Source of the DNA: CAVYHJ01 sp963768165 [NCBI: uncultured bacterium]
GTDB lineage: Bacteria > UBP4 > UBA4092
DNA: 64,000 nucleotides
Reading direction: 5' to 3'
Assembly: GCA_963768165.1 (NCBI GenBank)
Contig: CAVYHJ010000028.1
Coordinates: 434,001-498,000 of the forward strand
Shown: one piece after another, positions 25,744-34,824 of the stretch
How positions within the stretch are numbered: position 1 is the stretch's first letter
Layout of the letters: the number at the start of each line of letters is the position of its first letter
The notes under the pieces: model-generated
Seen by the model: only the letters and a program-made list of their open reading frames with translations
What the model was told of the DNA's origin: nothing
Databases searched by the model: none
Program-made: the position numbers and the translations under genes

Positions 25744-27492
25744 TTATTCTTTGAAATCCCAGAGAATCGTGTTGCGACTCTCATTGGAAAACGCAGAATC
25801 CGGCGCTAATGGAGCGGAAGTCGGTGTTGTATTTATGACTGCCCAACCTGTTTGGCCTAAAGAATCATAGACTGTGACTGTACTACTACCAATCGTTCCA
25901 TAATTGACCGAGGCTGTATTTCCAGCGAATCCAGTGATAGCAAGCACACCCGTATTGGAACTCGTCCATGCAATATAAGGTGCAGTTCCACCGGATGCGG
26001 TTAGAACACCCATTGAACTCGGTTTTCCACTATTCGGTCCGACTGATGGAGACGGAAGCACGTTATGTGTCAAATTCTCAGCAATAAAACGCCCATAATA
26101 CACATCGGCTTTAAGCAACACAGTATCTCCTGTGTAAATTTGGAGTGAATTATTGGGAGGATTTCCCTTCAAACTCGCCCCGTCTGTACCGATTTGCAAG
26201 TCCCAACCCTGATCCAGTGCAATTTTCCATTGTAGATTGGCAGTGTTCGTTGCCACGCCTATCCAAGTATAAATGTTAGGGTTACCACCGCTATAGCTGG
26301 TGGTATCATTCATAATCAAATTAGCATTGGTAAGGTCCCAATCGGTAAATCCAAAATTGGTGAATGTACCGACGACATTATACTGATGCGCTCCACGGTC
26401 GGTGGTATTTGACGTATACACGAAATTGGTAAACGGCAACCACCCATCTAAATGGGTGCTGGCATCATACGTAGCCACAATCGTTTGTCCAGCAGTTGCT
26501 GAGAAATAGGTTCCTTGACTGGCATCAGTAACTGGATGACGATTACCTGCACCATCAACCACATTGATAAAATGGGTAACCGACGAATAGGTTATTGGGA
26601 AACTTTTTGTATAGATACCATTTCCCGATGTATTCATTTGGGTATTTGCATTGCCATACGTATAAATACCTCCGGAAACGTAAGGAGCATAATCACCGGT
26701 GGCATACCACGGTGGTCCGGGTAAACCGGGGTTAGTATGAGTAACTTTTAATCTGCCCCGTATAGTATCCGCCCAAAACGTAACCGTGTCGTTTTGATAA
26801 AATGCAGAAACCGGCAATTGATTGGGTATTTGATTATTATCAGCAATAGAGTTGATAAACCCAGCGTTGCCTCCATACTCAAGACCAGCACCAATTTGAT
26901 TTCCACTAATGCTGCCATTCAAGCTATTCGCTTCAACCCAGAACCCTTTACTACCCGTAGTTGCTGGAATAATCGTTGGGAAAACAACGATCGTGGTATA
27001 AATACCATTTCCCGCACTGTGCATCACAGCACCGGCAAAATTGAAATTCGTATCATTGGCAGAACCCAGCCAAGTCAGAAACCCTTGAGCTGTATAACCA
27101 GTGGTTGAAATATTCGCGGTATTCCACATATTAGCGGAGTCTGGTGACCATGTCGGGTCTACCCCCGAATCATAATAGAATGTAACTGGTTGATTGGCAA
27201 CTGTTATTAATGACCAAGCATTTTGCCCGGTAGGATCCTCTCGATTCCAACTAGCAGCTGCATGATCCCAGTTAAGTTTATATTCATATGCAGCTGGATT
27301 AGCAATGGTGGTTGTCAATGAATAGATACCTGAGCTCAAAGTAGACAAATTCCAGCTAGGTTCATTTGTATTCCAGCCTTCACCGACAAACCCACCAGCG
27401 ACTTGAGGAATATCTGATGCTTGTGCTTGAAGTGAAACAATCAAGCAACTAATCAGTAACGCGCTTAATACTACTAACTTTAAATTTTTCAT
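25744..27492 (-). CDS. large secreted beta-rich protein
   Basis: It has 582 residues from the ATG at 27492, chosen because it opens a clear signal peptide ('MKNLKLVVLSALLISCLIV') after a G-rich ribosome site; the frame extends upstream but that part overlaps the pilin gene region. The N-terminus ('GFVGEGWNTNEPSWNLS') and 'AYEYKLNWDHAAASWNR' recall starch-binding or pullulanase-associated modules that repeat three to four times. A bacterial Ig-like segment near the end reads 'SSNTGVLAITGFAGNTASV'. The tail is 'NTILWDFKE'. No catalytic motif is seen. It follows a prepilin gene in the same direction by about 75 bp and may be co-transcribed with it. Confidence 0.75.
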   Translation of the reverse strand: MKNLKLVVLSALLISCLIVSLQAQASDIPQVAGGFVGEGWNTNEPSWNLSTLSSGIYSLTTTIANPAAYEYKLNWDHAAASWNREDPTGQNAWSLITVANQPVTFYYDSGVDPTWSPDSANMWNTANISTTGYTAQGFLTWLGSANDTNFNFAGAVMHSAGNGIYTTIVVFPTIIPATTGSKGFWVEANSLNGSISGNQIGAGLEYGGNAGFINSIADNNQIPNQLPVSAFYQNDTVTFWADTIRGRLKVTHTNPGLPGPPWYATGDYAPYVSGGIYTYGNANTQMNTSGNGIYTKSFPITYSSVTHFINVVDGAGNRHPVTDASQGTYFSATAGQTIVATYDASTHLDGWLPFTNFVYTSNTTDRGAHQYNVVGTFTNFGFTDWDLTNANLIMNDTTSYSGGNPNIYTWIGVATNTANLQWKIALDQGWDLQIGTDGASLKGNPPNNSLQIYTGDTVLLKADVYYGRFIAENLTHNVLPSPSVGPNSGKPSSMGVLTASGGTAPYIAWTSSNTGVLAITGFAGNTASVNYGTIGSSTVTVYDSLGQTGWAVINTTPTSAPLAPDSAFSNESRNTILWDFKE

Positions 27493-27568
27493 TTTATTTC
27501 CCCCCCTTCGTTTTGAGTTATTGTTATTGGCAACATTAAATTTGTCATAATATACTCCTTTTCTTGTT

Positions 27569-28240
27569 TTATTGTGCTCTACCGCTGCCTGTACCATTGT
27601 TGAACCAGACGATATCTCCCCAAGAAACTGTTCCATTCGATGGATCATAGAGTTGGGCTCTGAAGGCACCGGGGGTATTAGGATAATCACCCGGATGATT
27701 TGCTACATCAATATCATCATATCCATCCGGCCCCTGGGTTTTAATTTCCCAAAGAATCGCTGTGGAGTCTACGTCGGTATACTGGTTCATACCTTCAAAA
27801 TTTCCGAGATAGGCGTAATAATCGGTTTGAATATTGTCAGCTCCAGGCGCACCGTTTGTACCAAAAAATTGGACGCCTTCGATTGCAATATTTGTTACTA
27901 TCAAATAGGTGTGGACTGCGAGATCCATCTCATCACCCGGGTCAGTAGCCCAGCGCCAAGTATCGTTCCATGGAGTTACCGGCATACTGGAAAGATACGA
28001 AATAGGAGTTGTCAATGGAACTGGATACCGGGTGGGAATATACTGATTATTATCTATTTCGTAGGCTTCCAACGCTGTATCTAACGTTTGATATTCCGCC
28101 AGTGTCCTGGATACTTTTGCTCGAATCTGTGCTTGCAAAAAGTTCGGGATGGCAATCGCTGCCAATATGGCTATAATAGCCACAACAATTAATAATTCAA
28201 TCAGGGTAAACCCATATTCTCTCTTAATTACTTTTTTCAT
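27569..28240 (-). CDS. type IV pilin / pseudopilin-like protein (1)
   Basis: A 223-residue protein. Prepilin leader 'MKKVIKREYG' is followed by 'FTLIELLIVVAIIAILAAIA', the canonical cleavage and methylation site with Glu5. The mature head continues 'IPNFLQAQIRAKVSRTLAEY', and the globular part has 'LEAYEIDNNQYIP', as in GspG-type major pseudopilins. The C-terminus has 'YDPSNGTVSWGDIVWFNNG', a tail shared with three other proteins here. It should be processed by a prepilin peptidase, which is not in the window. A strong RBS (aaaggaggtg) lies 6 nt before the ATG. Confidence 0.9.
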   Translation of the reverse strand: MKKVIKREYGFTLIELLIVVAIIAILAAIAIPNFLQAQIRAKVSRTLAEYQTLDTALEAYEIDNNQYIPTRYPVPLTTPISYLSSMPVTPWNDTWRWATDPGDEMDLAVHTYLIVTNIAIEGVQFFGTNGAPGADNIQTDYYAYLGNFEGMNQYTDVDSTAILWEIKTQGPDGYDDIDVANHPGDYPNTPGAFRAQLYDPSNGTVSWGDIVWFNNGTGSGRAQ

Positions 28241-28299
28241 ACTTAAACACCTCCTTTCTTTTTATCAATTATCAACATAATAAAAACTAATATTTCAAA

Positions 28300-28938
28300 T
28301 TAAGGTCCATATCGCCAAATACTGCCATTACTGACCGTTCCATTTGTTGGGTCATATCCGTCTATCATAACCGCATTGGATTCTCCCGCAGGAATAACAA
28401 TCGGTAATTGACTATTGCTACCTGCTACTTGGAACATGGTAACTCCCTGTGGTCCGGCGGACAATAATGACCATTGGGTGTTAGAAGTAAAAAACGCATC
28501 ATAATTGGGCATATTATTGGGAGCATTACTCGAAGGAGGATCGAAAAGATTATATGCCGCCATAGCATATCGGTCTTCATATTCATAGGTGGCGGTTCCT
28601 TTGGTAGGGAAAAGATTTTGTGTGTCAAAAGTCTCAAAGGGATCTACGGGCAGAGTAGTTATATAAGCAATCGGTGTTGTGAGATTCAATAATCGGTCAT
28701 TATAAAATGATTGTGCAGTGGCATACTGCGCCCAAGGGTATTGATCATTATCCACCTCATAAGATTCAAGCGCAGTCGCCATGGACGCCATGTCCGCTTT
28801 AACCCTGGAAATTTTGGCCCGGACTTGGGCTTGTAAGAAATTCGGGATGGCAATCGCGGCTAATATAGCAATAATCGCCACGACAATTAATAATTCAATT
28901 AGCGTAAATCCTGATGTTCTTTTTTTCAACGAGGTCAA
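28300..28938 (-). CDS. type IV pilin / pseudopilin-like protein (2)
   Basis: 212 residues from a TTG at 28938, giving the short leader 'MTSLKKRTSG' before 'FTLIELLIVVAIIAILAAIA'. TTG at 28929 is another option. The frame is open further upstream, but that part overlaps the leader element and gives an untypically long leader. The ribosome site gaggg supports 28938. The C-terminus reads 'YDPTNGTVSNGSIWRYGP'. It is paralogous to pilin 1 but diverged in the globular part. It has its own strong promoter with the shared leader element, and pilin 1 follows 60 bp downstream, so the two probably form one operon. Confidence 0.85.
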   Translation of the reverse strand: MTSLKKRTSGFTLIELLIVVAIIAILAAIAIPNFLQAQVRAKISRVKADMASMATALESYEVDNDQYPWAQYATAQSFYNDRLLNLTTPIAYITTLPVDPFETFDTQNLFPTKGTATYEYEDRYAMAAYNLFDPPSSNAPNNMPNYDAFFTSNTQWSLLSAGPQGVTMFQVAGSNSQLPIVIPAGESNAVMIDGYDPTNGTVSNGSIWRYGP

Positions 28939-29022
28939 TTTTCCCTCACTTTCTGTTACTTCAAAGTATTTTTGCAAAAATAAAAAAGTCTTTTTATTTT
29001 CTGCGCGCTTAACCAACCGAGG

Positions 29023-29078
29023 TAGAACGGTCTACCAACGACAATAAACAATCTAGCACTAATTTTTGGACTTGTCAA
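29023..29078 (-). promoter_or_regulatory. promoter with shared leader element, site 5
   Basis: Minus strand: TTGACA (29073-29078), 17-nt spacer, TAGATT (29050-29055), then the motif (plus strand TAGAACGGTCT, 29023-29033) at the common distance. The leader forms ggtaga-ccgt-tctacc (29021-29036). The left end of the IS481-like element begins 17 bp beyond the -35 box. Confidence 0.78.
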
Positions 29079-29094
29079 GTAAAAAAGGTAATGT

Positions 29095-30085
29095 GTACAG
29101 ACATATGGCGGGTTTTTTAGAATGAGGAGATGTCTATACGTATGGCAACGACGATTCAAGAGGAACGATTACGCTGGGTATTACCTATAATAAAGAAAGA
29201 GATACGGTTAAAGGAGGTGTGTAAGATTTGTCCACACAGCCAACGAAGTTTGGAGCGATGGGCGGCGGCGTATCGGAAAGGAGGAGAGAAGGCTTTGGAG
29301 CCGCAATCCACCCGACCCAAAACTTGTACAAAAGAAACCACTCTCCGAGTGAAAGAGAGAATTCTGGAAATCCGGAAGAAAACGAAAAAGTGCGCTCTAA
29401 AGATCCATTGGCACTTGGCCAAAGAAGGAGTGAGGATTCATGCACGGACTATCGGGAAGATCTTGAAGAAAGAAGGGTTGGTGAGGAAATATCGGGTGAA
29501 GAAAATGAAATACAAGTATTTGAAAGCACCACGATCGGTCGGTGAACTTCTAGAGATCGATGTGAAGTATGTTCCCGGAAAGGTAGCGGGACAACGCTAT
29601 TATCAGTATACCGCCATTGATCTGGCGTCCCGCTGGAGACATTTGGCGGTCTATGACGAACAATCCAGTTTCCACTCTCTCCGGTTTTTAAAAGAGGTCC
29701 TGGATCGTTTCCCTCATAGAATACAAGCGATTAAAACTGACAACGGGGTGATCTTCACCAACTACTACACCGGCGTAAACAAACGCCGTGATCGAACCCT
29801 GAAAACCCTTCACCCGCTGGATGTCTTTTGCCAAGAAAGAAATATAGTGCATTATCTTATTGATCCGGGAAAGCCCGCGCAAAATGGAACCGTCGAACGA
29901 AGTCACCGGGAAGACCAGGAGAAATTTTATGACCAAAACACCTTCCAGAACTTCCAAGACTTGCAAAATAAATTGAAACGCTGGAATATAGAATACAATC
30001 ATCTGGAACATTGCGGCTTACTGGGCAAATCACCCAATGAGTTCATGGCACAATACCAAAAACCTAAACCGCCAAATGTTCGTAC
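29095..30085 (+). mobile_element. IS481-like insertion sequence (about 1 kb)
   Basis: Imperfect inverted repeats bound it: GTACAGACATATGGCGG (from 29095) and, reversed, GTACGAACATTTGGCGG (ending 30085). About 17 of 20 positions match. The right repeat forms the last codons of the transposase gene. I see no clear target duplication. Confidence 0.72.
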
Positions 30086-30089
30086 CTAA
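29130..30089 (+). CDS. IS481-like DDE transposase
   Basis: Up to 319 residues; the ATG at 29142 gives 'MATTIQEERLRW'. An N-terminal helix-turn-helix ('LKEVCKICPHSQRSLERWAA') is followed by a second HTH region ('LKIHWHLAKEGVRIHARTIG') and an rve integrase core: Asp in 'LLEIDVKYVPG', Asp in 'AIKTDNGVIF' and Glu in 'NGTVERSHRED'. The frame is intact and in one piece, unlike the frameshifted two-ORF IS3 group, hence IS481-like. The stop codon lies at the very end of the element. Confidence 0.88.
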   Translation: MSIRMATTIQEERLRWVLPIIKKEIRLKEVCKICPHSQRSLERWAAAYRKGGEKALEPQSTRPKTCTKETTLRVKERILEIRKKTKKCALKIHWHLAKEGVRIHARTIGKILKKEGLVRKYRVKKMKYKYLKAPRSVGELLEIDVKYVPGKVAGQRYYQYTAIDLASRWRHLAVYDEQSSFHSLRFLKEVLDRFPHRIQAIKTDNGVIFTNYYTGVNKRRDRTLKTLHPLDVFCQERNIVHYLIDPGKPAQNGTVERSHREDQEKFYDQNTFQNFQDLQNKLKRWNIEYNHLEHCGLLGKSPNEFMAQYQKPKPPNVRT

Positions 30090-30394
30090 AACAAAAATGT
30101 AAAATAGGAGTTTACCGGTTTTTTCGCCTTTAACCAAGTTTTTTTGAAATACATACTGGACTACTACAGATTTCATTTAAAGTGTTGGTTTTGAATAGGT
30201 TATATTGTATTATAAAAATTTTCAAGAAGCTCCTTAAATACAAAACGACAAAAAAATTCTTTGGCACCCCCCTATTTTTCCTTTTATAAAGAGCTTAGAA
30301 ATAAAACTTTTTTCCGGGAATGCTTGACAAGGTGTAGCAGAAACGAGTATTGTTTTCTTTTCAAGAAAATAATTCGAAAGGAGGTGTTTATCGA
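30090..30394 (+). promoter_or_regulatory. intergenic stretch with promoter
   Basis: AT-rich, no gene. TTGACA (30324-30329) with an 18-nt spacer and TATTGT (30348-30353) drives the small secreted protein gene. A strong ribosome site aaaggaggtg lies at about 30378-30387. Confidence 0.55.
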
Positions 30395-30784
30395 ATGATA
30401 ACCATCAAATGGTCACATGTCATCATCGGGCTGGCGCTGGTAATTGGATTATTAATCGGGTCCCATGTGCAGTTTACCCCGAGTTCCGCATTGGCTCAGT
30501 CTGCGTCACCCATAGGACAATTCTACACAACTAATTCAACTCCGCCCGTCGCAATGCAAGTATACAACAATAATGTATATATCGTCCGCGGGAACAACTT
30601 ATTTATATTCAAAACCGTAGAAAGTCCGTTCTTTAAGGATAGAAAGTTCCCTGTAATGATAGGAAGGACGGTAATTGATCTGGATACCACAACAACGAAT
30701 AACGTAGTACCCAGTTATGTAGCACCAAATCGTGAAGCACCGGCAAATCCAACGTTGCGACCGGGACAACCTCTTCTTAGATAA
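30395..30784 (+). CDS. small secreted protein
   Basis: 129 residues from the ATG at 30395, chosen for its strong ribosome site; an in-frame ATG at 30350 overlaps the -10 box. It has a signal peptide or N-terminal anchor ('VIIGLALVIGLLIGSHV...SSALAQ'). The short mature part has beta strands ('VAMQVYNNNVYIVRGNNLFIF'), then a Pro-rich tail 'NPTLRPGQPLLR'. I recognise no family. The strand pair resembles a single beta-propeller blade, so it could be a periplasmic binding partner. Convergent with glgA. Confidence 0.7.
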   Translation: MITIKWSHVIIGLALVIGLLIGSHVQFTPSSALAQSASPIGQFYTTNSTPPVAMQVYNNNVYIVRGNNLFIFKTVESPFFKDRKFPVMIGRTVIDLDTTTTNNVVPSYVAPNREAPANPTLRPGQPLLR

Positions 30785-30799
30785 ATAATTAAAACCGGA

Positions 30800-32257
30800 T
30801 TAGCGGACTAGTTGAAGGTAAAGTTCGGAATACTTTTTGGCGGAAGCGTCCCAGGAACAATCGGCGTGAAAGGCGTTTTTAACCAAAGCCGACCAATACG
30901 GTTTGTTTTGATAGGTTTCGACGGCACGTTTGATAGTTTGGAATAAATCTGCACCGGAATAGTTGGAAAAAACAAATCCGGTGCCGGTTTGAATTTGGGG
31001 ATTGAAATCCTGGATGGTATCAGCGAGTCCGCCGGTCGCCCGGACGAGGGGTATGGTGCCATAAGCTAGAGAAATCATCTGGCCCAGCCCACAGGGTTCA
31101 AACCGGGACGGCATCAAGAACATATCCGAACCCGCGTAAATCATCTTGGCGAGATAGGCATCAAATTTTAGATTGACGGCGATTTTTTTGGGATATTTTT
31201 TCTGCAAATTCTCAAAAAGCTCATGATATTTCGGGTCTCCCGTACCCAGGATGACCATTTGAATGTCCAGAGATAAGATTTCATCCGCCACTTCGGCAAT
31301 AATGTCAAACCCTTTTTGGTCCGCAAGGCGGGAAACCAAGCCGATGACCGGAGTATCTTTGCGTTTGACGGGTAGATGATTATCTTTTAAAAGTTTGGCT
31401 TTGTTCTTTTTCTTACCGGATACATCCCTGGCAGAAAAATTAGCAGCTAATTCAGTATCCTTTGCGGGATTCCATTCATCATAATCAATCCCATTGACAA
31501 TACCCGATAAATCCTCTTTTCGTTCTACAAGTATTCCTTCCAATCCACAGCCATATTCCGGGGTTTGGATTTCCTCGGAATAACACCGGCTGACGGTGGT
31601 GAGTCTATCAGAATAAATCAAGCCGGATTTCATTAAATTTATTTTCCCCCAGAATTCGACCAGGCGGGGTTGAAAAGCCCAATCGGGCAATCCGAGAATC
31701 GCTAATTTCTCCGGAGGGAACAATCCCTGATAGGCGAGATTATGAATGGTAAAAACAGAGCGTACTTTTTGCCAGAAGGGGTCATCCATGTAAAATATTT
31801 TTTGATAGGTGGGAACCAATGCGGTTTGCCAATCGTGGCAATGGACAATATCCGGCTGCCAGTTCAGACCCTGGCTGACCGCCATGACCGCCCGGCAGAA
31901 AAAAGCGAACCGTTCGGCATTATCCTCATAATCCTTTCCAATTTCCTGATAAATTTCCGGACGGTTGAAATAAAAGTCATTGGCGATAAAAATTGTCTCC
32001 ACTTTGGATTTGGGTAATTGGGTTTTATAAGCATCAAAATGTAATTGCAATCCGGGGAGGGGTCGGGAGATGTCCCAATTATCAATAAATTTTTGCAATT
32101 CCCATTTTTCAGAATTGACCTGACGATATTTCGGCATTACGATTTTGACGTCATGTCCCAATTGTTCCAAAGCTTTGGGTAGGGAACCAACAACATCCGC
32201 CAGCCCGCCCACTTTGGCAAAAGGTGCCACTTCTGCCGCGATAAATAAGATTTTCAT
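30800..32257 (-). CDS. glgA: glycogen/starch synthase (GT5)
   Basis: A 485-residue protein of normal length. The N-terminal GT-B domain starts 'MKILFIAAEVAPFAKVGGLADVVGSLP', with the KVGGLAD nucleotide-sugar binding loop. The C-terminal domain has 'IGLVSRLADQKGFDIIAE', 'FLMPSRFEPCGLGQMISLAYG' (the E-X7-E-like motif) and 'VRATGGLADTIQD'. It adds glucose from ADP-glucose (or UDP-glucose) to the non-reducing end of alpha-1,4-glucan. No other glycogen genes are nearby. It stands alone, convergent with the small secreted protein gene. Confidence 0.95.
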   Translation of the reverse strand: MKILFIAAEVAPFAKVGGLADVVGSLPKALEQLGHDVKIVMPKYRQVNSEKWELQKFIDNWDISRPLPGLQLHFDAYKTQLPKSKVETIFIANDFYFNRPEIYQEIGKDYEDNAERFAFFCRAVMAVSQGLNWQPDIVHCHDWQTALVPTYQKIFYMDDPFWQKVRSVFTIHNLAYQGLFPPEKLAILGLPDWAFQPRLVEFWGKINLMKSGLIYSDRLTTVSRCYSEEIQTPEYGCGLEGILVERKEDLSGIVNGIDYDEWNPAKDTELAANFSARDVSGKKKNKAKLLKDNHLPVKRKDTPVIGLVSRLADQKGFDIIAEVADEILSLDIQMVILGTGDPKYHELFENLQKKYPKKIAVNLKFDAYLAKMIYAGSDMFLMPSRFEPCGLGQMISLAYGTIPLVRATGGLADTIQDFNPQIQTGTGFVFSNYSGADLFQTIKRAVETYQNKPYWSALVKNAFHADCSWDASAKKYSELYLQLVR

Positions 32258-32405
32258 AGTGTAAGAATTCCTTTCATTTTCAATAATATACTGTAAATAG
32301 GTTCATCTTATAGAAATTTCCTGGCTTCGTCAAATGCCTATGAAACGTATAGTAGAAACTTTTCTGGTTATTTATGGGATAATTATGTAAAATTGGAGAA
32401 TTTCT

Positions 32406-34067
32406 ATGAAGGATATTGAAAGAAAGTCTCATGTACCTGTGCGATATGTTCTGGTTCTTTTTTTTCTAATTATTATCTATCTAAGTTTTCACCAGTTGGG
32501 TAATTTGTATTATTGGGATGATGAGGCAGAAGTGGGAATTATTGCCAAGAATTTTCTCGCCAGCGGTCAGTTATCGGGTTGGGATGGCAGGAATCTTTAT
32601 GCGTTTAGTGACGGGGGTGCTTTGGATACCAATTTACGGACTCGTAATCCTCCCTTGGATATTTTGGTTTGTGCCTTGAGTTTTAAATTTCTAAGGGTAT
32701 CCAATGAGTCGGGGAGATTTTTATTTGTGGTTATCGGCATTCTGGCATTGGGTATATTTGTTTTGCTCATCAAGAATGATTTTGGTGAAAAACCTTGGTT
32801 ATGGTTCTATATGCTGGGAGTGTTCGCCTTATCGCCGGTTTTTTTACTAAACATCCGGCAATGCCGGTATTATGCCCTATCTTTGCTTTTATCATTACTG
32901 AGTTATTATGCCTACCGCCGTTCATTGTCTACCAAACGAGTTGGTGATTTTCTAATTGTAACGGTATCCTCCATTCTGGCTTTTTACGCCAATCCCATGA
33001 CGGGCATTGCTTTTGTTCTTGCTCTCGGATTTCTCCATATCTTCTTTCATCGGCAGGATTATTCCTTTCGGGAATGGAAAATTATAACCCTCATGATATT
33101 TCTCTTTTTGATCACGACTGTCCCCTACGCAATTTATTATCGGATATGGGATCGTCCGGATCATATTCAAAATTTCCAGGAACCCTGGTTGGTAAAGCAT
33201 CTTAATTTAATTGGGTGGAACCTGCGCGATTTGAATACCATGACGTGTATGCCCTGGCCAATTTTTTTAGGATTGGTTTATTTATTTGTGCGTTATCGTA
33301 AAGACCAACCGGAATTAAAGACCGCTTTGGAATGGGGAGTATTGGCGGTATTGAATGTTCTTTTTATCGCCTTAATTTCTCCACAACAAACCTATTATCC
33401 GGGATTGGCGGATATCCGGTATTTAATATCGTCAGTTCCATTTTTATTGGGATTGGTGGGGATATTTCTGTGGTATGTGCATCGCTGGAGTCGCTGGGTG
33501 GCACTCACTTTGATGAGTGTGGTTGTCATGAGTAATCTATTAACTTTGACCCCCGCCAATACAGAGTTCCGTTGGCTATTGCCCGGATACCTTTATGAAA
33601 TCCATCACGATTATCCGACACCATATTCCGCGGCTGTCCATTATTTGGAAGCTCATGCGAAACAAGATGATCTCGTCCGGTGTTACCCGGACATATATAC
33701 TTATCCGCTCATGTTTTACCTGAGTGATAAAATCAAATTTTGTTGCATGATGGATAATGTCCCTTTTATCCCGATGGATGTTATAGAAAACCTCCATGCC
33801 CCCCTATTAAATTATGAGAATTTCCCGGAGTGGATTATTTTATTTGGTTATCAACAATCGTTTGGGCAGGAATTGCAGTTCTATTCCCGTCCTCATTTGG
33901 AAAATGGTATCCTGGTGCAATATACCTACGAAATTAAAAATATCTTGAATATTACAGGAAAGGATACCAGCCGACCGGAATTACCGTTTCATCATTTTGG
34001 CCCGGTCAGGAATTTTAATGCTAAATCGGAAGCGGTCTGTATCATTAAAAGAAAAGATATAAATTAG
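32406..34067 (+). CDS. GT-C family membrane glycosyltransferase (PMT/ArnT-like)
   Basis: A 553-residue protein with about ten hydrophobic segments. After the first transmembrane helix the loop has 'YYWDDEAEVGIIAKNFL', the acidic pair expected for lipid-linked sugar transferases of GT39/GT83 type, followed by 'TRNPPLDILVCALSFKFL'. The last 150 residues are soluble and probably periplasmic. Such enzymes move a sugar from a polyprenyl-phosphate donor to protein or lipid. The substrate is not known. Monocistronic as far as can be seen. Confidence 0.8.
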   Translation: MKDIERKSHVPVRYVLVLFFLIIIYLSFHQLGNLYYWDDEAEVGIIAKNFLASGQLSGWDGRNLYAFSDGGALDTNLRTRNPPLDILVCALSFKFLRVSNESGRFLFVVIGILALGIFVLLIKNDFGEKPWLWFYMLGVFALSPVFLLNIRQCRYYALSLLLSLLSYYAYRRSLSTKRVGDFLIVTVSSILAFYANPMTGIAFVLALGFLHIFFHRQDYSFREWKIITLMIFLFLITTVPYAIYYRIWDRPDHIQNFQEPWLVKHLNLIGWNLRDLNTMTCMPWPIFLGLVYLFVRYRKDQPELKTALEWGVLAVLNVLFIALISPQQTYYPGLADIRYLISSVPFLLGLVGIFLWYVHRWSRWVALTLMSVVVMSNLLTLTPANTEFRWLLPGYLYEIHHDYPTPYSAAVHYLEAHAKQDDLVRCYPDIYTYPLMFYLSDKIKFCCMMDNVPFIPMDVIENLHAPLLNYENFPEWIILFGYQQSFGQELQFYSRPHLENGILVQYTYEIKNILNITGKDTSRPELPFHHFGPVRNFNAKSEAVCIIKRKDIN

Positions 34068-34161
34068 TCCCTTACTCTTTTAATTGTAAATCAAGACGTT
34101 TTGAGAATAAGAATTATAAACAAAGTAGCGAAATTCTGAATCTTATAGTAATATAAAAACC

Positions 34162-34452
34162 ATGGGTATAGAACAAATATTAAAGGAAAAACGGGCGGAG
34201 ATACTGCAGATTGCTGAACGGCATGGCGCTTATAATGTGCGGGTCTTTGGTTCAGTAGCGCGCGGGGAAGCGGGACCGGAGAGTGATATTGATTTACTGG
34301 TAGAAATGGGTCAAAAACATTCTTCTTTTTTTCCCGGAGGGTTAATCATTGACCTTGAAAAACTACTGGGGAGAAAAGTACAGGTGGTGACCGTGAAGGG
34401 ATTACATCATTATATCCGTAACCGTGTCTTGCAAGAGGCGGTTGTATTGTGA
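34162..34452 (+). CDS. mntA: MntA-like nucleotidyltransferase antitoxin
   Basis: 96 residues of the minimal nucleotidyltransferase family. Motif 'FGSVARGEAGPESDIDLLV' shows Gly30-Ser31 and the metal-binding Asp42 and Asp44. In characterised MntA/HepT pairs this enzyme adds AMP to a Tyr of HepT and neutralises it. The stop overlaps the GTG start of hepT by 4 nt, the standard order for such pairs. No disruption is visible. Confidence 0.88.
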   Translation: MGIEQILKEKRAEILQIAERHGAYNVRVFGSVARGEAGPESDIDLLVEMGQKHSSFFPGGLIIDLEKLLGRKVQVVTVKGLHHYIRNRVLQEAVVL

Positions 34453-34778
34453 AAGATGACAAGCTCTATCTAACCCATATCCAAGAGTGTATCGCTCGTA
34501 TTGAAGAATATACAAAAGAAGGAAAAGAAAACTTTTTGGAAGATTACAAAACACGGGATGCCGTATTACGGAATTTACAAACACTGGCTGAATCTACTCA
34601 ACGAATATCTCCCACCCTTAAATCAAAATATACGGCAATTGACTGGGAAAACATATCTGCTTTTCGGAATGTTTTGGTGCATGATTATTTAGGAGTTGAT
34701 TCCTCGGAGATATGGGATATTGTTGCCGAGGATATTCCCCCTCTTAAAAAGACCATAGAACAAATGCTAAGAGACTAA
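34449..34778 (+). CDS. hepT: HepT-like HEPN ribonuclease toxin
   Basis: 109 residues, starting with GTG. The HEPN four-helix fold carries 'FRNVLVHDYLG' with Arg73, His78 and Tyr80, the RX4HXY motif: Arg and His for RNA cleavage, Tyr as the AMP acceptor. It is translationally coupled to mntA. The family acts as a toxin that cuts RNA, in some cases tRNA, and some members protect against phages. Confidence 0.88.
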   Translation: MKDDKLYLTHIQECIARIEEYTKEGKENFLEDYKTRDAVLRNLQTLAESTQRISPTLKSKYTAIDWENISAFRNVLVHDYLGVDSSEIWDIVAEDIPPLKKTIEQMLRD

Positions 34779-34824
34779 ACCAAATTGTCCTGTTAAACGT
34801 CTTATAGGATGGGAGGAAACGTTT

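Noticed and set aside
27493-27690. N-terminal extension of the secreted protein starting at 27492
   Set aside because: It overlaps the 3' part of the pilin gene and would hide the clear signal peptide, which has its own ribosome site.
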